Shown one piece after another: positions 34,336-42,911 of a stretch of DNA of 64,000 nucleotides; positions within the stretch are counted from its first letter, which is position 1, and every line of letters begins with the position of its first letter. The notes under the pieces are model-generated. The model was not told the DNA's origin and did not search any database. It saw only the letters and a list, made by a program, of their open reading frames with translations. A program made the translations under genes and the position numbers. The stretch comes from Clostridia bacterium (GTDB taxonomy: Bacteria; Bacillota; Clostridia; Oscillospirales; Acutalibacteraceae), in contig JAFQRY010000014.1 in assembly GCA_017409845.1 (NCBI GenBank), forward strand, positions 1 through 64,000, read 5' to 3'.

Positions 34336-36237
34336 TTATTCCGATATTTCATAAGTATTTTTATCAAGGTCGATTGTGACCGATGTGCCGTCGGAATATG
34401 TAGCTTTTTGTTTGCGGTAGCTTCCGAGAAATTCATGCTTCACCATTTCTTTGTTATAAAGCTTTGCCTGAAGTCTGCAAAGAGGTTCAATTCTCTTTAA
34501 TTCCTTTTTAAGTTCTTCGTCGCTCATCATTTCAACATCGGCGGTTCTGTTGTCCGTACCTATTTTACGCAGTTCGTTTCCGTAAGGATGAATGTAAGGC
34601 ATACCTGCATTGAGTGCACCGTATAAATCGCCGTTATCGCCCTTTGGAATACCCCAGTTATTGAACCAATTCCAGGGCACCATTATGCAGTCGTGATAAA
34701 CAAGATTACCGAGGGGGACGGGAATTCCGACAGCTTTGCCGTTTTCCTGCGGAATGAGTGCATGCGGTCCGTGGTGAACAAGGGCAAGATGATTGAGCAT
34801 CTGCATTCCCGGCTCTTCCGAAGACATAACAAAGCCTTTCCCGTTAAGGTAATCGAAGCATTCGCCCCGAAGCTTCATGCTTTCTTCTCTTGTGATTTTG
34901 TGGTCTTTATGGAAGCATTCATCACCCGGCATAATTGAAAAAACATCAAGATATGCACCCTGAACATCCACGCCGTTTTCTTCAAGCTCTGCATAGGTTT
35001 GCTTAACGGCATCAAGAGCGTGGCACGAACAAAGATAGGTGTGTTCACCGCCGTCCCAGATTGAGCAGTAAGGATTTGAACCGTCAATGTTTGTCACAGC
35101 TTTGTTTTTGTCAAAAACGGGGCTGTCATAATAATAATCTCTGTATTGGTCGTGAAGAGCAAAAACATAACCGAGCTCACGGCTGACACGGGAGAATTCC
35201 TTGAAGCCCTCCCATCCGCCTGCCTGCTCGCAGGGTGGAAGAATATAAGGATGATTATTGTCATATCCGTCTTTACCCCAGCCGTCGGTATGTATATACA
35301 GCTTTTCAAGTCCGAGAGATTTAAGTTTTTTGATTTGTCCGGCTCTTTCAGAGAATGTGGCACAGAGGATTTCGTTTGACCCGTTTTTATCATAAAACTG
35401 CGATTTCTCATTTATTTTAGAGAAGATTTTGTGATGAAGAACAGGTGCTCCGATAATATTCTTTATGTTCGGATTTTTAGCAATTTTCTCATCAATCGTA
35501 ACAAGCTGATTGTTTTCAATCAGATAATTGCGGTAATCCTTTGCAACGGTGTTGTAATCGCCGTTTTCGTGGAATATGAAACGGATTTTTCTTTCATATG
35601 ACAGCTTTCCGAGAGACGAAAGCCAATAAACGGAGTTGATAAAAGCACCGTGCTTTCCGAAAGAGGAATACATTGAAGCATCATAAGGAGTTTCGACAAT
35701 GGCGGTAAAAGAGTGATTGTCGCACACTCTGCCCCAGACGGGCATATACGCATCTCCCGAATTTATCCGGCGTTTCATGTGAGTATAGCCAATCATGGGT
35801 ATGATGTGCCTTATCTGACCGTCAGGCAGGATAAATCCCTGACGCATCGGGTCGACATGATATGAATTTTTGCCCTTGTGTTTTGAATTGAAGGGTGCGG
35901 GAAAATAAACAGCCTCAATGTCATAGCCTGTTTCGTTTTCAGCCTTCAAAGAAAATTCAACAGTATTATCGCTTATGATTTCAGCGGTACAAATAAGACT
36001 GAACGGAAGTTTTTTACCGAATGCGGCAAAATCCGAATAAACGGTAACCGTTTTATTATCGGATATCTCTGTTTCTTTTTTTCGTGCGGACTGCAGAGAA
36101 CAATCCTTTCCGATATATTTTCCTTTATTATTCTTTTGTCGAACGGTTATATATGCTTTTCTGCCGTCACTCACCCACGAAAAACCGTTATGGATAATTT
36201 CGTAGCTTCCGTTGGATTTGCTGAAATTCAGTTTCAT
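34336..36237 (-). CDS. GH129-like (GH101/GH129-related) glycosidase, probable alpha-N-acetylgalactosaminidase
   Basis: 633 residues from ATG 36237, with TGGTGG upstream; a GTG 12 bases earlier is less likely. No signal peptide, so intracellular. An N-terminal beta-sandwich of about 230 residues is followed by a TIM barrel. Candidate nucleophile Asp431 lies in GAYLDVFS, and the acid/base candidate is Glu474 (or Glu475) in SSEEPG. From memory, the bifidobacterial GH129 enzyme NagBb has the same length and the same 43-residue spacing of its catalytic Asp and Glu. GH129 enzymes release GalNAc from mucin-derived Tn-antigen inside the cell. The family call rests on remembered features and is not certain. 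Confidence 0.6.
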   Translation of the reverse strand: MKLNFSKSNGSYEIIHNGFSWVSDGRKAYITVRQKNNKGKYIGKDCSLQSARKKETEISDNKTVTVYSDFAAFGKKLPFSLICTAEIISDNTVEFSLKAENETGYDIEAVYFPAPFNSKHKGKNSYHVDPMRQGFILPDGQIRHIIPMIGYTHMKRRINSGDAYMPVWGRVCDNHSFTAIVETPYDASMYSSFGKHGAFINSVYWLSSLGKLSYERKIRFIFHENGDYNTVAKDYRNYLIENNQLVTIDEKIAKNPNIKNIIGAPVLHHKIFSKINEKSQFYDKNGSNEILCATFSERAGQIKKLKSLGLEKLYIHTDGWGKDGYDNNHPYILPPCEQAGGWEGFKEFSRVSRELGYVFALHDQYRDYYYDSPVFDKNKAVTNIDGSNPYCSIWDGGEHTYLCSCHALDAVKQTYAELEENGVDVQGAYLDVFSIMPGDECFHKDHKITREESMKLRGECFDYLNGKGFVMSSEEPGMQMLNHLALVHHGPHALIPQENGKAVGIPVPLGNLVYHDCIMVPWNWFNNWGIPKGDNGDLYGALNAGMPYIHPYGNELRKIGTDNRTADVEMMSDEELKKELKRIEPLCRLQAKLYNKEMVKHEFLGSYRKQKATYSDGTSVTIDLDKNTYEISE

Positions 36238-36280
36238 TGTATACACCACCAGATTATGTTTATATGAATTGTCTTATAAA

Positions 36281-36763
36281 TTATTTTTTCGCAAAATCTG
36301 TGAGACTTTCACCCGTCATTCTGTAAATCGTCCAGTCGTCAAGCGGTTTTGCACCGACCGAGAGATAAAAGTCAATGCTTGGTTTGTTCCAGTCAAGGCA
36401 GCACCATTCAAGTCTGCCGCAGCCTCTTTCAACAGTTATTTTTGCAAGAAATTTCAAAAGTGCTTTACCGTAGCCCTTGCCTCTGTGTTCAGGCATGACA
36501 AACAAATCCTCAAGATAAATTCCCGACCTTCCGAGAAAGGTTGAAAAATTATGAAAGAAAAGAGCAAAACCTACTTCTTTTCCGTTTTCAACAGCAAAGA
36601 CAACCTCCGCTTTTTTCTTTTCAAATATCCATTCCTTTAAAATGTCCGTTGTTGCAACAACTTCGTTTGCCATTTTTTCATATTCCGCAAGTGCTTTTAT
36701 GAAATCAAGAATGATTTCTGTATCTTTTTCCTCAGCAAAGCGTATTTCAAATTCTTTGTTCAT
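36281..36763 (-). CDS. GNAT-family N-acetyltransferase
   Basis: 160 residues from ATG 36763, with GAGGAA upstream. The acetyl-CoA-binding segment DLFVMPEHRGKGYGKALLKFL (motif A, R/QxxGxG/A) is clear, and the later motif is CGRLEWCCLDWNKPSIDFYLSVGAKP. It resembles the spermidine/spermine or diamine acetyltransferase-like branch, but the substrate cannot be given. It lies 43 bases upstream of the glycosidase on the same strand and probably shares its transcript. Confidence 0.9.
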   Translation of the reverse strand: MNKEFEIRFAEEKDTEIILDFIKALAEYEKMANEVVATTDILKEWIFEKKKAEVVFAVENGKEVGFALFFHNFSTFLGRSGIYLEDLFVMPEHRGKGYGKALLKFLAKITVERGCGRLEWCCLDWNKPSIDFYLSVGAKPLDDWTIYRMTGESLTDFAKK

Positions 36764-36794
36764 TTTTATTCCTCTTTTTGAAAAGATTTGAATT

Positions 36795-36823
36795 ATTATA
36801 ACATTATTTTTATCTGCAGGCAA
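36795..36823 (-). promoter_or_regulatory. Promoter of the GNAT-glycosidase unit
   Basis: On the minus strand TTGCCT (36818-36823) and TATAAT (36795-36800) are 17 bases apart. Confidence 0.7.
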
Positions 36824-36880
36824 TATGTATCGGAATTTTGTTTGACAAGCAGTTTACACCGCATTTTTTCTTTTTACAGG

Positions 36881-36908
36881 TTGACTTTTTTATATAATAT
36901 GGTATACT
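36881..36908 (+). promoter_or_regulatory. Promoter of the pyrimidine operon
   Basis: TTGACT (36881-36886) and TATACT (36903-36908) are 16 bases apart. The start point would be only about 25 bases before pyrC, leaving no room for a PyrR attenuator. Confidence 0.7.
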
Positions 36909-36938
36909 TATAAAAGTGACTTATGAAAGGATTTGACC

Positions 36939-38183
36939 ATGGATTTTACCGTTAAAAACTGTAAAATAATCGGACAAGGTAATCTTGTTGATATAAGTGT
37001 TTCAGGCGGCGTCATCGGCGGTGCCTCCGATACCGTTTTTGAATTTAATAACTGTGCTGTTTTTCCCGGCTTTATTGATGTTCATGTTCATCTCAGAGAG
37101 CCGGGATTTTCTTATAAAGAAACCATAAAAACGGGTTCATCCGCATGCGCAAAGGGCGGCTACACAACCGTTTGCTCAATGCCGAATCTTAACCCCGTGC
37201 CCGACAGCATCGTGCATCTTTCGGAGCAGCTTGAGCTGATAAAAAAGGATGCGGTTGTGAATGTTGTTCCCTACGGATCAATAACCGTCGGCCAGGCAGG
37301 CGAGAAGCTTTCGGATATGGAAGCTATGACAGAATATGTCTGTGCATTTTCCGATGACGGCAAGGGTGTGCAGAGCGATGATATGATGAGAGCGGCCATG
37401 CTCAAAGCAAAATCACTCGGCAAAATGATAGTTGCCCATTGTGAGGATAACAGCCTGCTCAGGGGCGGATATATACACGACGGTGAATATGCAAAGGCTC
37501 ACGGACACAGAGGAATCTGCTCCGAAAGCGAGTGGAAGCCCATCGAGCGTGACCTTAAGCTTGCCGAAGAAACGGGATGCGCATATCATGTTTGTCATAT
37601 CTCAACAAAAGAAAGCGTTGAGCTTATCAGGCAGGCAAAGGCGAGAGGTGTTGATGTTACATGCGAAACCGCACCGCACTATCTTATCCTCAGCGATAAG
37701 GATATGCAGGAGCACGGCAGATTCAAAATGAACCCTCCGCTTCGTGACGAAAGCGACAGACTTGCTTTGATTGAAGGAATCTGTGACGGCACGATTGACA
37801 TGATTGCAACCGACCACGCTCCGCATTCAGCGGAAGAAAAGGGCAGGGGCCTTGAAAAAAGTGCAATGGGAATCGTAGGAATAGAAACCGCATTTCCTCT
37901 GCTTTACACTTATCTTGTTAAAACGAATATCATCACACTTGATAAATTAATCGAACTTATGAGCACAAATCCTGCAAAAAGATTCGGATTTGAAAGCTCG
38001 CTTGAAAACGGAAAGCCTGCAAGCTTCACCGTGTTTGATCTTGATAAAGAATACGAAATCAATCCCGAAGAATTTGTTTCAATGGGCAGAGCAACTCCGT
38101 TTGAAGGATATAAAGTTTTCGGCGAATGTCTTATGACTGTATGCAACGGAAGGATTGCATGGAGAAAAGGAGAGGAAAAATGA
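36939..38183 (+). CDS. pyrC: Dihydroorotase
   Basis: 414 residues from ATG 36939, with AAAGGA upstream; an in-frame TTG two codons earlier is rejected. The metal site begins FIDVHVHLREPGF. Other amidohydrolase marks are HCEDNSL, CHISTKESVE, CETAPHYL and ATDHAPHS. It closes carbamoyl-aspartate to dihydroorotate. It is the first gene of a seven-gene pyr operon, and its stop overlaps pyrK by four bases. Confidence 0.97.
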   Translation: MDFTVKNCKIIGQGNLVDISVSGGVIGGASDTVFEFNNCAVFPGFIDVHVHLREPGFSYKETIKTGSSACAKGGYTTVCSMPNLNPVPDSIVHLSEQLELIKKDAVVNVVPYGSITVGQAGEKLSDMEAMTEYVCAFSDDGKGVQSDDMMRAAMLKAKSLGKMIVAHCEDNSLLRGGYIHDGEYAKAHGHRGICSESEWKPIERDLKLAEETGCAYHVCHISTKESVELIRQAKARGVDVTCETAPHYLILSDKDMQEHGRFKMNPPLRDESDRLALIEGICDGTIDMIATDHAPHSAEEKGRGLEKSAMGIVGIETAFPLLYTYLVKTNIITLDKLIELMSTNPAKRFGFESSLENGKPASFTVFDLDKEYEINPEEFVSMGRATPFEGYKVFGECLMTVCNGRIAWRKGEEK

Positions 38184-38911
38184 ACAGAGCATATTATGAC
38201 ATTATTTATAACAAGCCCTTGACAAAGGATATATTTGAAATGAAGCTCGAGGGCGACACCTCTCATATCACCGCTCCGGGTCAGTTTATCAATATTCAGC
38301 TTGACGGCTTTTATCTTCGCAGGCCCATTTCAATCTGTGATTATGACGATGAAACAATTACAATCATCTATAAGATTGTAGGTCAGGGAACGGAAAACAT
38401 GTCTATGCTTGATGCAGGTGATTATCTTGACATTCTCTGCGGCCTCGGCAACGGCTTTGATACCTCAAAATGCGGCAAAAAGACCGTTCTTATCGGCGGC
38501 GGTGTAGGTGTGCCTCCGATGTATAACCTGTGCAAAAAGCTTCTTTCTGAGGGCAAGGATGTTTCGGTCATCCTCGGTTTCAACACCAAAGACGAAATCT
38601 TCTATGAAGAAGAATTCAAAGCTCTCGGAGCAAAGGTTTATGTTTCAACCGTTGACGGTTCTTACGGTACAAAGGGCTTTGTAACCGATGTGCTTAAAGA
38701 CCTTGAATATGATTATTTCTGCACCTGCGGTCCCATGCCAATGTTCCGTGCAATCGAAAAAATTGCGAAAACAAGCGGTCAATACAGCTTCGAAGAAAGA
38801 ATGGGCTGCGGCTTCGGTGCATGCATGGGATGCTCATGCAAAACAAAATACGGCTACAAGAGAATCTGCAGGGACGGTCCCGTGCTTGAAAGGGAGGAGA
38901 TAATATGGTAA
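38180..38911 (+). CDS. pyrK: Dihydroorotate dehydrogenase electron-transfer subunit
   Basis: 243 residues from ATG 38180 (ATGA overlap with pyrC). The FAD-binding segment LRRPISICDYD, the NAD-binding segment VLIGGGVGVPPMYNL and the C-terminal [2Fe-2S] cysteine cluster (GCGFGACMGCSC and further Cys) are all present. It passes electrons from PyrD to NAD+ in class 1B dihydroorotate dehydrogenases. It overlaps pyrD by seven bases. Confidence 0.96.
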   Translation: MNRAYYDIIYNKPLTKDIFEMKLEGDTSHITAPGQFINIQLDGFYLRRPISICDYDDETITIIYKIVGQGTENMSMLDAGDYLDILCGLGNGFDTSKCGKKTVLIGGGVGVPPMYNLCKKLLSEGKDVSVILGFNTKDEIFYEEEFKALGAKVYVSTVDGSYGTKGFVTDVLKDLEYDYFCTCGPMPMFRAIEKIAKTSGQYSFEERMGCGFGACMGCSCKTKYGYKRICRDGPVLEREEIIW

Positions 38912-39822
38912 ACACAAAAGTCAATCTTTGCGGAATTGAGCTTGATAATCCCGTTATTCCCGCTTCGGGTACTTTCGGCTTCGGCTATGAATTCGCGGAG
39001 CTTTACGATATTAATTGCCTCGGAACTTTTTCGTTCAAAGGCACAACAAAAGACCCCCGTTTCGGCAATCCCACTCCCAGAATCGCAGAATGCGAAAGAG
39101 GTATGATAAACGCTGTCGGACTTCAGAATCCCGGCGTTGAAAAGGTTATTTCGGAAGAGCTTCCCAGGCTCAAGGCTTGTTTCTCAAAGCCTGTTATGGC
39201 AAATGTAAGCGGATTCTCACTTGAAGAATATGCATACACCTGCGAAAAGCTCGACAAAGAAGAGCAGGTCGGTTGGCTTGAGGTCAATATAAGCTGCCCT
39301 AATGTTCACGGCGGCGGAATGAGCTTCGGCACATCTCCCGAGGCTGCGGCAGAGGTCACAAAGGCTGTCAGGGCAGTAACAACAAAGCCCGTTATAATCA
39401 AGCTTTCACCCAATGTAACCGATATCGTTGCAATTGCAAAAGCTTGCGAAGAAGCAGGAGCAGACGGCATCAGCCTTATCAACACTCTTCTCGGCATGAG
39501 AATTGACCTTAAAACGGGCAAACCCGTCATCGCCAATAAAATGGGCGGCTTTTCGGGTCCTGCAATCAAGCCGGTCGGAATAAGAATGGTTTATCAGGTA
39601 AGTCAGGCGGTCAATATTCCCGTTATCGGTATGGGCGGCGTTGAAACTGCAGAGGATGTTATCGAATATATAATGGCAGGTGCAACGGCGGTAGAGGTCG
39701 GTGCGGCAAACCTTGTTAATCCCTATGCAAGCTTTGCAATCGTGAACAACCTTCCCGATGTAATGTATAAATACGGTATTAAAAATTTAAATGATATAAA
39801 AGGATGTGCACACAATGGGTAA
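38905..39822 (+). CDS. pyrD: Dihydroorotate dehydrogenase, class 1B catalytic subunit
   Basis: 305 residues. ASGTFGFGYE near the N-terminus, catalytic Cys in LEVNISCPNVHGGG, and FMN phosphate-binding IGMGGVETAEDVIEYIMAGA are diagnostic of the NAD-dependent type 1B enzyme that works with PyrK. It oxidises dihydroorotate to orotate. GGGAGG precedes the ATG. Confidence 0.97.
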   Translation: MVNTKVNLCGIELDNPVIPASGTFGFGYEFAELYDINCLGTFSFKGTTKDPRFGNPTPRIAECERGMINAVGLQNPGVEKVISEELPRLKACFSKPVMANVSGFSLEEYAYTCEKLDKEEQVGWLEVNISCPNVHGGGMSFGTSPEAAAEVTKAVRAVTTKPVIIKLSPNVTDIVAIAKACEEAGADGISLINTLLGMRIDLKTGKPVIANKMGGFSGPAIKPVGIRMVYQVSQAVNIPVIGMGGVETAEDVIEYIMAGATAVEVGAANLVNPYASFAIVNNLPDVMYKYGIKNLNDIKGCAHNG

Positions 39823-40513
39823 AGACGTAATCGTAGCCTGCGATTTCAGCAGCAAGCAGGCAGTAATGGATTTTCTCGATAAGTTCACCGAGGAAAAGCC
39901 CTATGTTAAAATCGGTATGGAGCTTTTCTATGCCGAAGGTCCCTCAATCGTTAAGGAAATCAAAGATAGAGGACACAAGATTTTTCTTGACCTCAAGCTC
40001 TGCGATATCCCCAATACAGTCAAGAAGGCAATGAGCGTTCTCAGCGGTCTTGATGTTGATATGACAAACCTTCATGCAAGCGGCACAATCGAAATGATGC
40101 AGGCTGCAATCGAAGGACTCACAAAGCCCGACGGTACCCGTCCTCTTCTTATTGCGGTAACTCAGCTTACCTCAACAAGCGAAGAAAGAATGAGAGAGCA
40201 GCTCCTTATCGACAAGCCCCTTGACGAGGTTGTTATGCACTATGCATCAAACGCCGAAAAAGCAGGACTTGACGGCGTTGTATGCTCACCTCTCGAGGCA
40301 GGCAAGGTACATGACAGATGCGGAGCAAAGTTCCTCACCGTTACTCCCGGTGTCCGTTTCGCAGATGGCGATATCGGTGATCAGGTAAGAGTAACAACTC
40401 CCGAAAAAGCAAAGGAGCTCGGCTCAGACTATATCGTGGTCGGCAGACCCATCACAGCTGCAGAAGATCCCGTTGCGGCTTACAGAAGATGTGTTGCCGA
40501 ATTTGTCGGTTAA
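39815..40513 (+). CDS. pyrF: Orotidine 5'-phosphate decarboxylase
   Basis: 232 residues from ATG 39815; AAAGGA is about 11 bases upstream, and an in-frame GTG at 39806 is too close to it. The active-site segment FLDLKLCDIPNTVKKA with DxKxxD geometry and VTPGVRF near the end are diagnostic. It converts OMP to UMP. The start overlaps the end of pyrD by 8 bases. Confidence 0.96.
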   Translation: MGKDVIVACDFSSKQAVMDFLDKFTEEKPYVKIGMELFYAEGPSIVKEIKDRGHKIFLDLKLCDIPNTVKKAMSVLSGLDVDMTNLHASGTIEMMQAAIEGLTKPDGTRPLLIAVTQLTSTSEERMREQLLIDKPLDEVVMHYASNAEKAGLDGVVCSPLEAGKVHDRCGAKFLTVTPGVRFADGDIGDQVRVTTPEKAKELGSDYIVVGRPITAAEDPVAAYRRCVAEFVG

Positions 40514-40548
40514 TTGAATTGTAAATAATACTCAGGAGGATATAAATT

Positions 40549-41187
40549 ATGCAGAAACTTATTGCCAAAGATTTGCTTTCAATCGGTGCTGTTTTCCTTC
40601 GTCCCGAAGAACCCTTCACATGGGCAAGCGGCATCAAAAGCCCCATTTATTGCGACAACAGACTCACTCTGACCGCTCCCGCAGTGCGTACAGATGTTGA
40701 AAAGGGTCTTGCCGCAATCGTAAAAGAATATTATCCCGAAGCAGAAGTGCTTATGGGTACATCAACCGCAGGTATTGCTCACGCAGCAATCACCGCTCAT
40801 ATGCTTGATATGCCCATGGGATATGTCCGTTCAGGTGCAAAGGACCACGGCAGAGGAAATCAGATTGAAGGTAAGCTTGAAAAGGGTCAGAAGGTAGTTG
40901 TTATCGAAGACCTTATCTCAACGGGCGGCAGCGTTATTGAAGTTGTTGATGCTCTCCGTGAAGCAGGTGCAGAGGTTCTCGGTATTGCAAGCATCTTCAC
41001 CTACGGCATGAAGAAGGGTCTTGACAGACTTGCTGCAGCCGATGTTAAAAATGTAAGCCTTACCAATCTTGATGTGATAGCAGAAGTTGCAGCGGAAATC
41101 GGCTATATCAAGCCCGAGGATGTTGCCCGTCTTATTGCTTTCAGAAATAACCCCTCCGACGAAAGCTGGATAGGGGGAGCAAAATGA
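40549..41187 (+). CDS. pyrE: Orotate phosphoribosyltransferase
   Basis: 212 residues. The PRPP-binding motif is [13 protein letters not shown], and [16 protein letters not shown] is typical of the N-terminus. It adds ribose phosphate to orotate. GGAGG lies upstream of the ATG. Its stop overlaps the pyrB start by four bases. Confidence 0.97.
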   Translation: MQKLIAKDLLSIGAVFLRPEEPFTWASGIKSPIYCDNRLTLTAPAVRTDVEKGLAAIVKEYYPEAEVLMGTSTAGIAHAAITAHMLDMPMGYVRSGAKDHGRGNQIEGKLEKGQKVVVIEDLISTGGSVIEVVDALREAGAEVLGIASIFTYGMKKGLDRLAAADVKNVSLTNLDVIAEVAAEIGYIKPEDVARLIAFRNNPSDESWIGGAK

Positions 41188-42098
41188 GAAGTCTGATAGA
41201 CATTCTTTCGCTCTCAACAGATGAAATCGACGAGCTTATTGCCGTTGCAGAAGATATAATTGCTCATCCGGAGGAGTACAGAGAAAAGTGCAGATATAAA
41301 AAGCTTGCAACCCTTTTCTTTGAGCCTTCAACAAGAACACGACTCAGCTTTGAAGCGGCAATGTATGAGCTTGGCGGTTCGGTTCTCGGCTTTTCAGAGG
41401 CAAACTCATCCTCCGCCGCAAAAGGCGAAAGCGTTGCGGATACTGCAAGAACGGTAAGCTGTTATGCAGATATCATTGCAATGCGTCATCCCAAGGAGGG
41501 TGCACCGCTTGTTGCGTCAATGGCTGCAAGTGTTCCCATTATCAATGCGGGTGACGGCGGACACAATCATCCCACCCAGACTTTAACCGACCTTCTCACA
41601 ATCAAGCGTGAAAAGGGCAGACTCAATAATCTTACCGTCGGTTTCTGCGGCGACCTTAAATTCGGCAGAACCGTTCATTCGCTTATAGAGGCTCTTTCAA
41701 GATATACGGGAATTGAATTTGTTCTTATTTCACCCGAGGAATTAAAACTTCCGAGTTATCTTAAAAAAGACCTTCTTGATGTCAAGGGTATAAAGTATAC
41801 AGAAACAACCGATCTTGAAGGCGTTATGCCTCAGCTCGATATTCTTTATATGACCCGTGTTCAGCGTGAACGCTTCTTCAATGAAGAAGACTATTTAAGA
41901 CTTAAGGACAGCTACATTCTCACTCCCGAAAAGCTTGAGAATGCAAAGGAAGACCTTGCAATTCTTCATCCGCTGCCCAGAGTCAACGAAATTCACACTT
42001 CCGTTGATGCCGATCCCAGAGCATGTTATTTCAGACAGGTTCTCAACGGAAAGTTTATCCGCATGGCTCTCATTCTTAAACTGCTGGAGGTAAAATAA
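41184..42098 (+). CDS. pyrB: Aspartate carbamoyltransferase catalytic subunit
   Basis: 304 residues. The carbamoyl-phosphate motif [13 protein letters not shown], the 80s-loop region [26 protein letters not shown] and HPLPRVNEI are present. It makes N-carbamoylaspartate. The presence of pyrI next to it implies the regulated (dodecameric) form of the enzyme. Confidence 0.97.
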   Translation: MRSLIDILSLSTDEIDELIAVAEDIIAHPEEYREKCRYKKLATLFFEPSTRTRLSFEAAMYELGGSVLGFSEANSSSAAKGESVADTARTVSCYADIIAMRHPKEGAPLVASMAASVPIINAGDGGHNHPTQTLTDLLTIKREKGRLNNLTVGFCGDLKFGRTVHSLIEALSRYTGIEFVLISPEELKLPSYLKKDLLDVKGIKYTETTDLEGVMPQLDILYMTRVQRERFFNEEDYLRLKDSYILTPEKLENAKEDLAILHPLPRVNEIHTSVDADPRACYFRQVLNGKFIRMALILKLLEVK

Positions 42099-42515
42099 AT
42101 GCATATTGATTCTATCAAAAACGGCGTTGTTATTGACCATATCAAAGCAGGCAAAAGCATGGAAGTCTATAATTATCTTGAGCTTGATAAGCTTGACTGC
42201 ACGGTTGCGATAATCAAAAATGTCAGCAGCAAAAAAATGGGCAGAAAGGATATCATTAAAATCGACTCCGAGATGGAAGTTGACCTTGATGTTCTCGGCT
42301 ACATTGACCCCGATATCACCGTTAATGTCATCAAAAATGAGATTCTCTGCGAAAAGAAAAAGCTTACCCTTCCTTCACAGATCAAAGATGTTGTCAAGTG
42401 TAAAAATCCTCGCTGCATAACAACAACGGAGCAGGATCTGCCTCATATTTTCAAGCTTACCGATGCGGAAACCAAAACTTATCGCTGCATTTATTGCGAA
42501 ACAAAGGCTAAATAG
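42099..42515 (+). CDS. pyrI: Aspartate carbamoyltransferase regulatory subunit
   Basis: 138 residues. The N-terminal allosteric domain contains MGRKDIIKIDSEMEVDLDVLGYIDP, and the C-terminal zinc domain has four cysteines (CKNPRC and CIYC). It binds ATP/CTP and tunes PyrB activity, so feedback is allosteric here. The ATG follows the pyrB stop with no gap. The protein is a little shorter than enterobacterial PyrI. Confidence 0.95.
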   Translation: MHIDSIKNGVVIDHIKAGKSMEVYNYLELDKLDCTVAIIKNVSSKKMGRKDIIKIDSEMEVDLDVLGYIDPDITVNVIKNEILCEKKKLTLPSQIKDVVKCKNPRCITTTEQDLPHIFKLTDAETKTYRCIYCETKAK

Positions 42516-42523
42516 GTGATAAA

Positions 42524-42814
42524 ATGATTAAACACATTGTTTGCTTTAAATTAAAAGACAACAGTCCTGCGGAATGCGAAAAAGCAAAGGAAGTTCTTCT
42601 TTCGATGCAGGGCAATGTTCCTCAGCTCAGAGGTATTGAGGTCGGAATTGATTTTCTTCATTCCGAGCGTTCATATGACCTTATTCTTGAGGTGCTTCTT
42701 GATGATGAAGCAGCTCTAGAAAGCTATCAGAACGACTCTTATCATTGTTCGGTAGTCAAAACTCATATGCACGCAGTAAGAGAATCAAGCGTTGCGGTAG
42801 ATTATGTGATTTAA
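42524..42814 (+). CDS. Dabb-domain (stress-responsive A/B barrel) protein
   Basis: 96 residues starting MIKHIVCFKLKDNS, the typical opening of the Dabb ferredoxin-like family, with conserved spacing up to HxxVVKTHMHAV. The function of most bacterial members is unknown. It is the last gene of the pyrimidine transcript, 8 bases after pyrI and just before the terminator, so it is co-expressed, without an obvious role in the pathway. Confidence 0.88.
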   Translation: MIKHIVCFKLKDNSPAECEKAKEVLLSMQGNVPQLRGIEVGIDFLHSERSYDLILEVLLDDEAALESYQNDSYHCSVVKTHMHAVRESSVAVDYVI

Positions 42815-42821
42815 CACTTGT

Positions 42822-42849
42822 GGGACGGCATTGGTGCCGTCCCTTTTTT
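42822..42849 (+). terminator. Terminator of the pyr operon, made from the GGGACGGC palindrome
   Basis: GGGACGGCA (42822-42830) pairs with TGCCGTCCC (42835-42843), loop TTGG, followed by six T (42844-42849). The stem is the same as the intergenic repeat at 32166-32190. Confidence 0.9.
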
Positions 42850-42852
42850 CAT

Positions 42853-42881
42853 TTGACACATTAATAATCGTATGATATATT
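42853..42881 (+). promoter_or_regulatory. Promoter of the GH3 glycosidase gene
   Basis: TTGACA (42853-42858) and TATATT (42876-42881) are 17 bases apart, about 25 bases before the ATG. Confidence 0.75.
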
Positions 42882-42911
42882 AAATGTATATAAATTCTAA
42901 GGGGTAATGGT

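Noticed and set aside
36909-36938. PyrR-binding attenuator before pyrC
   Set aside because: Too short to hold the anti-antiterminator, and no hairpin with a T-run is present.
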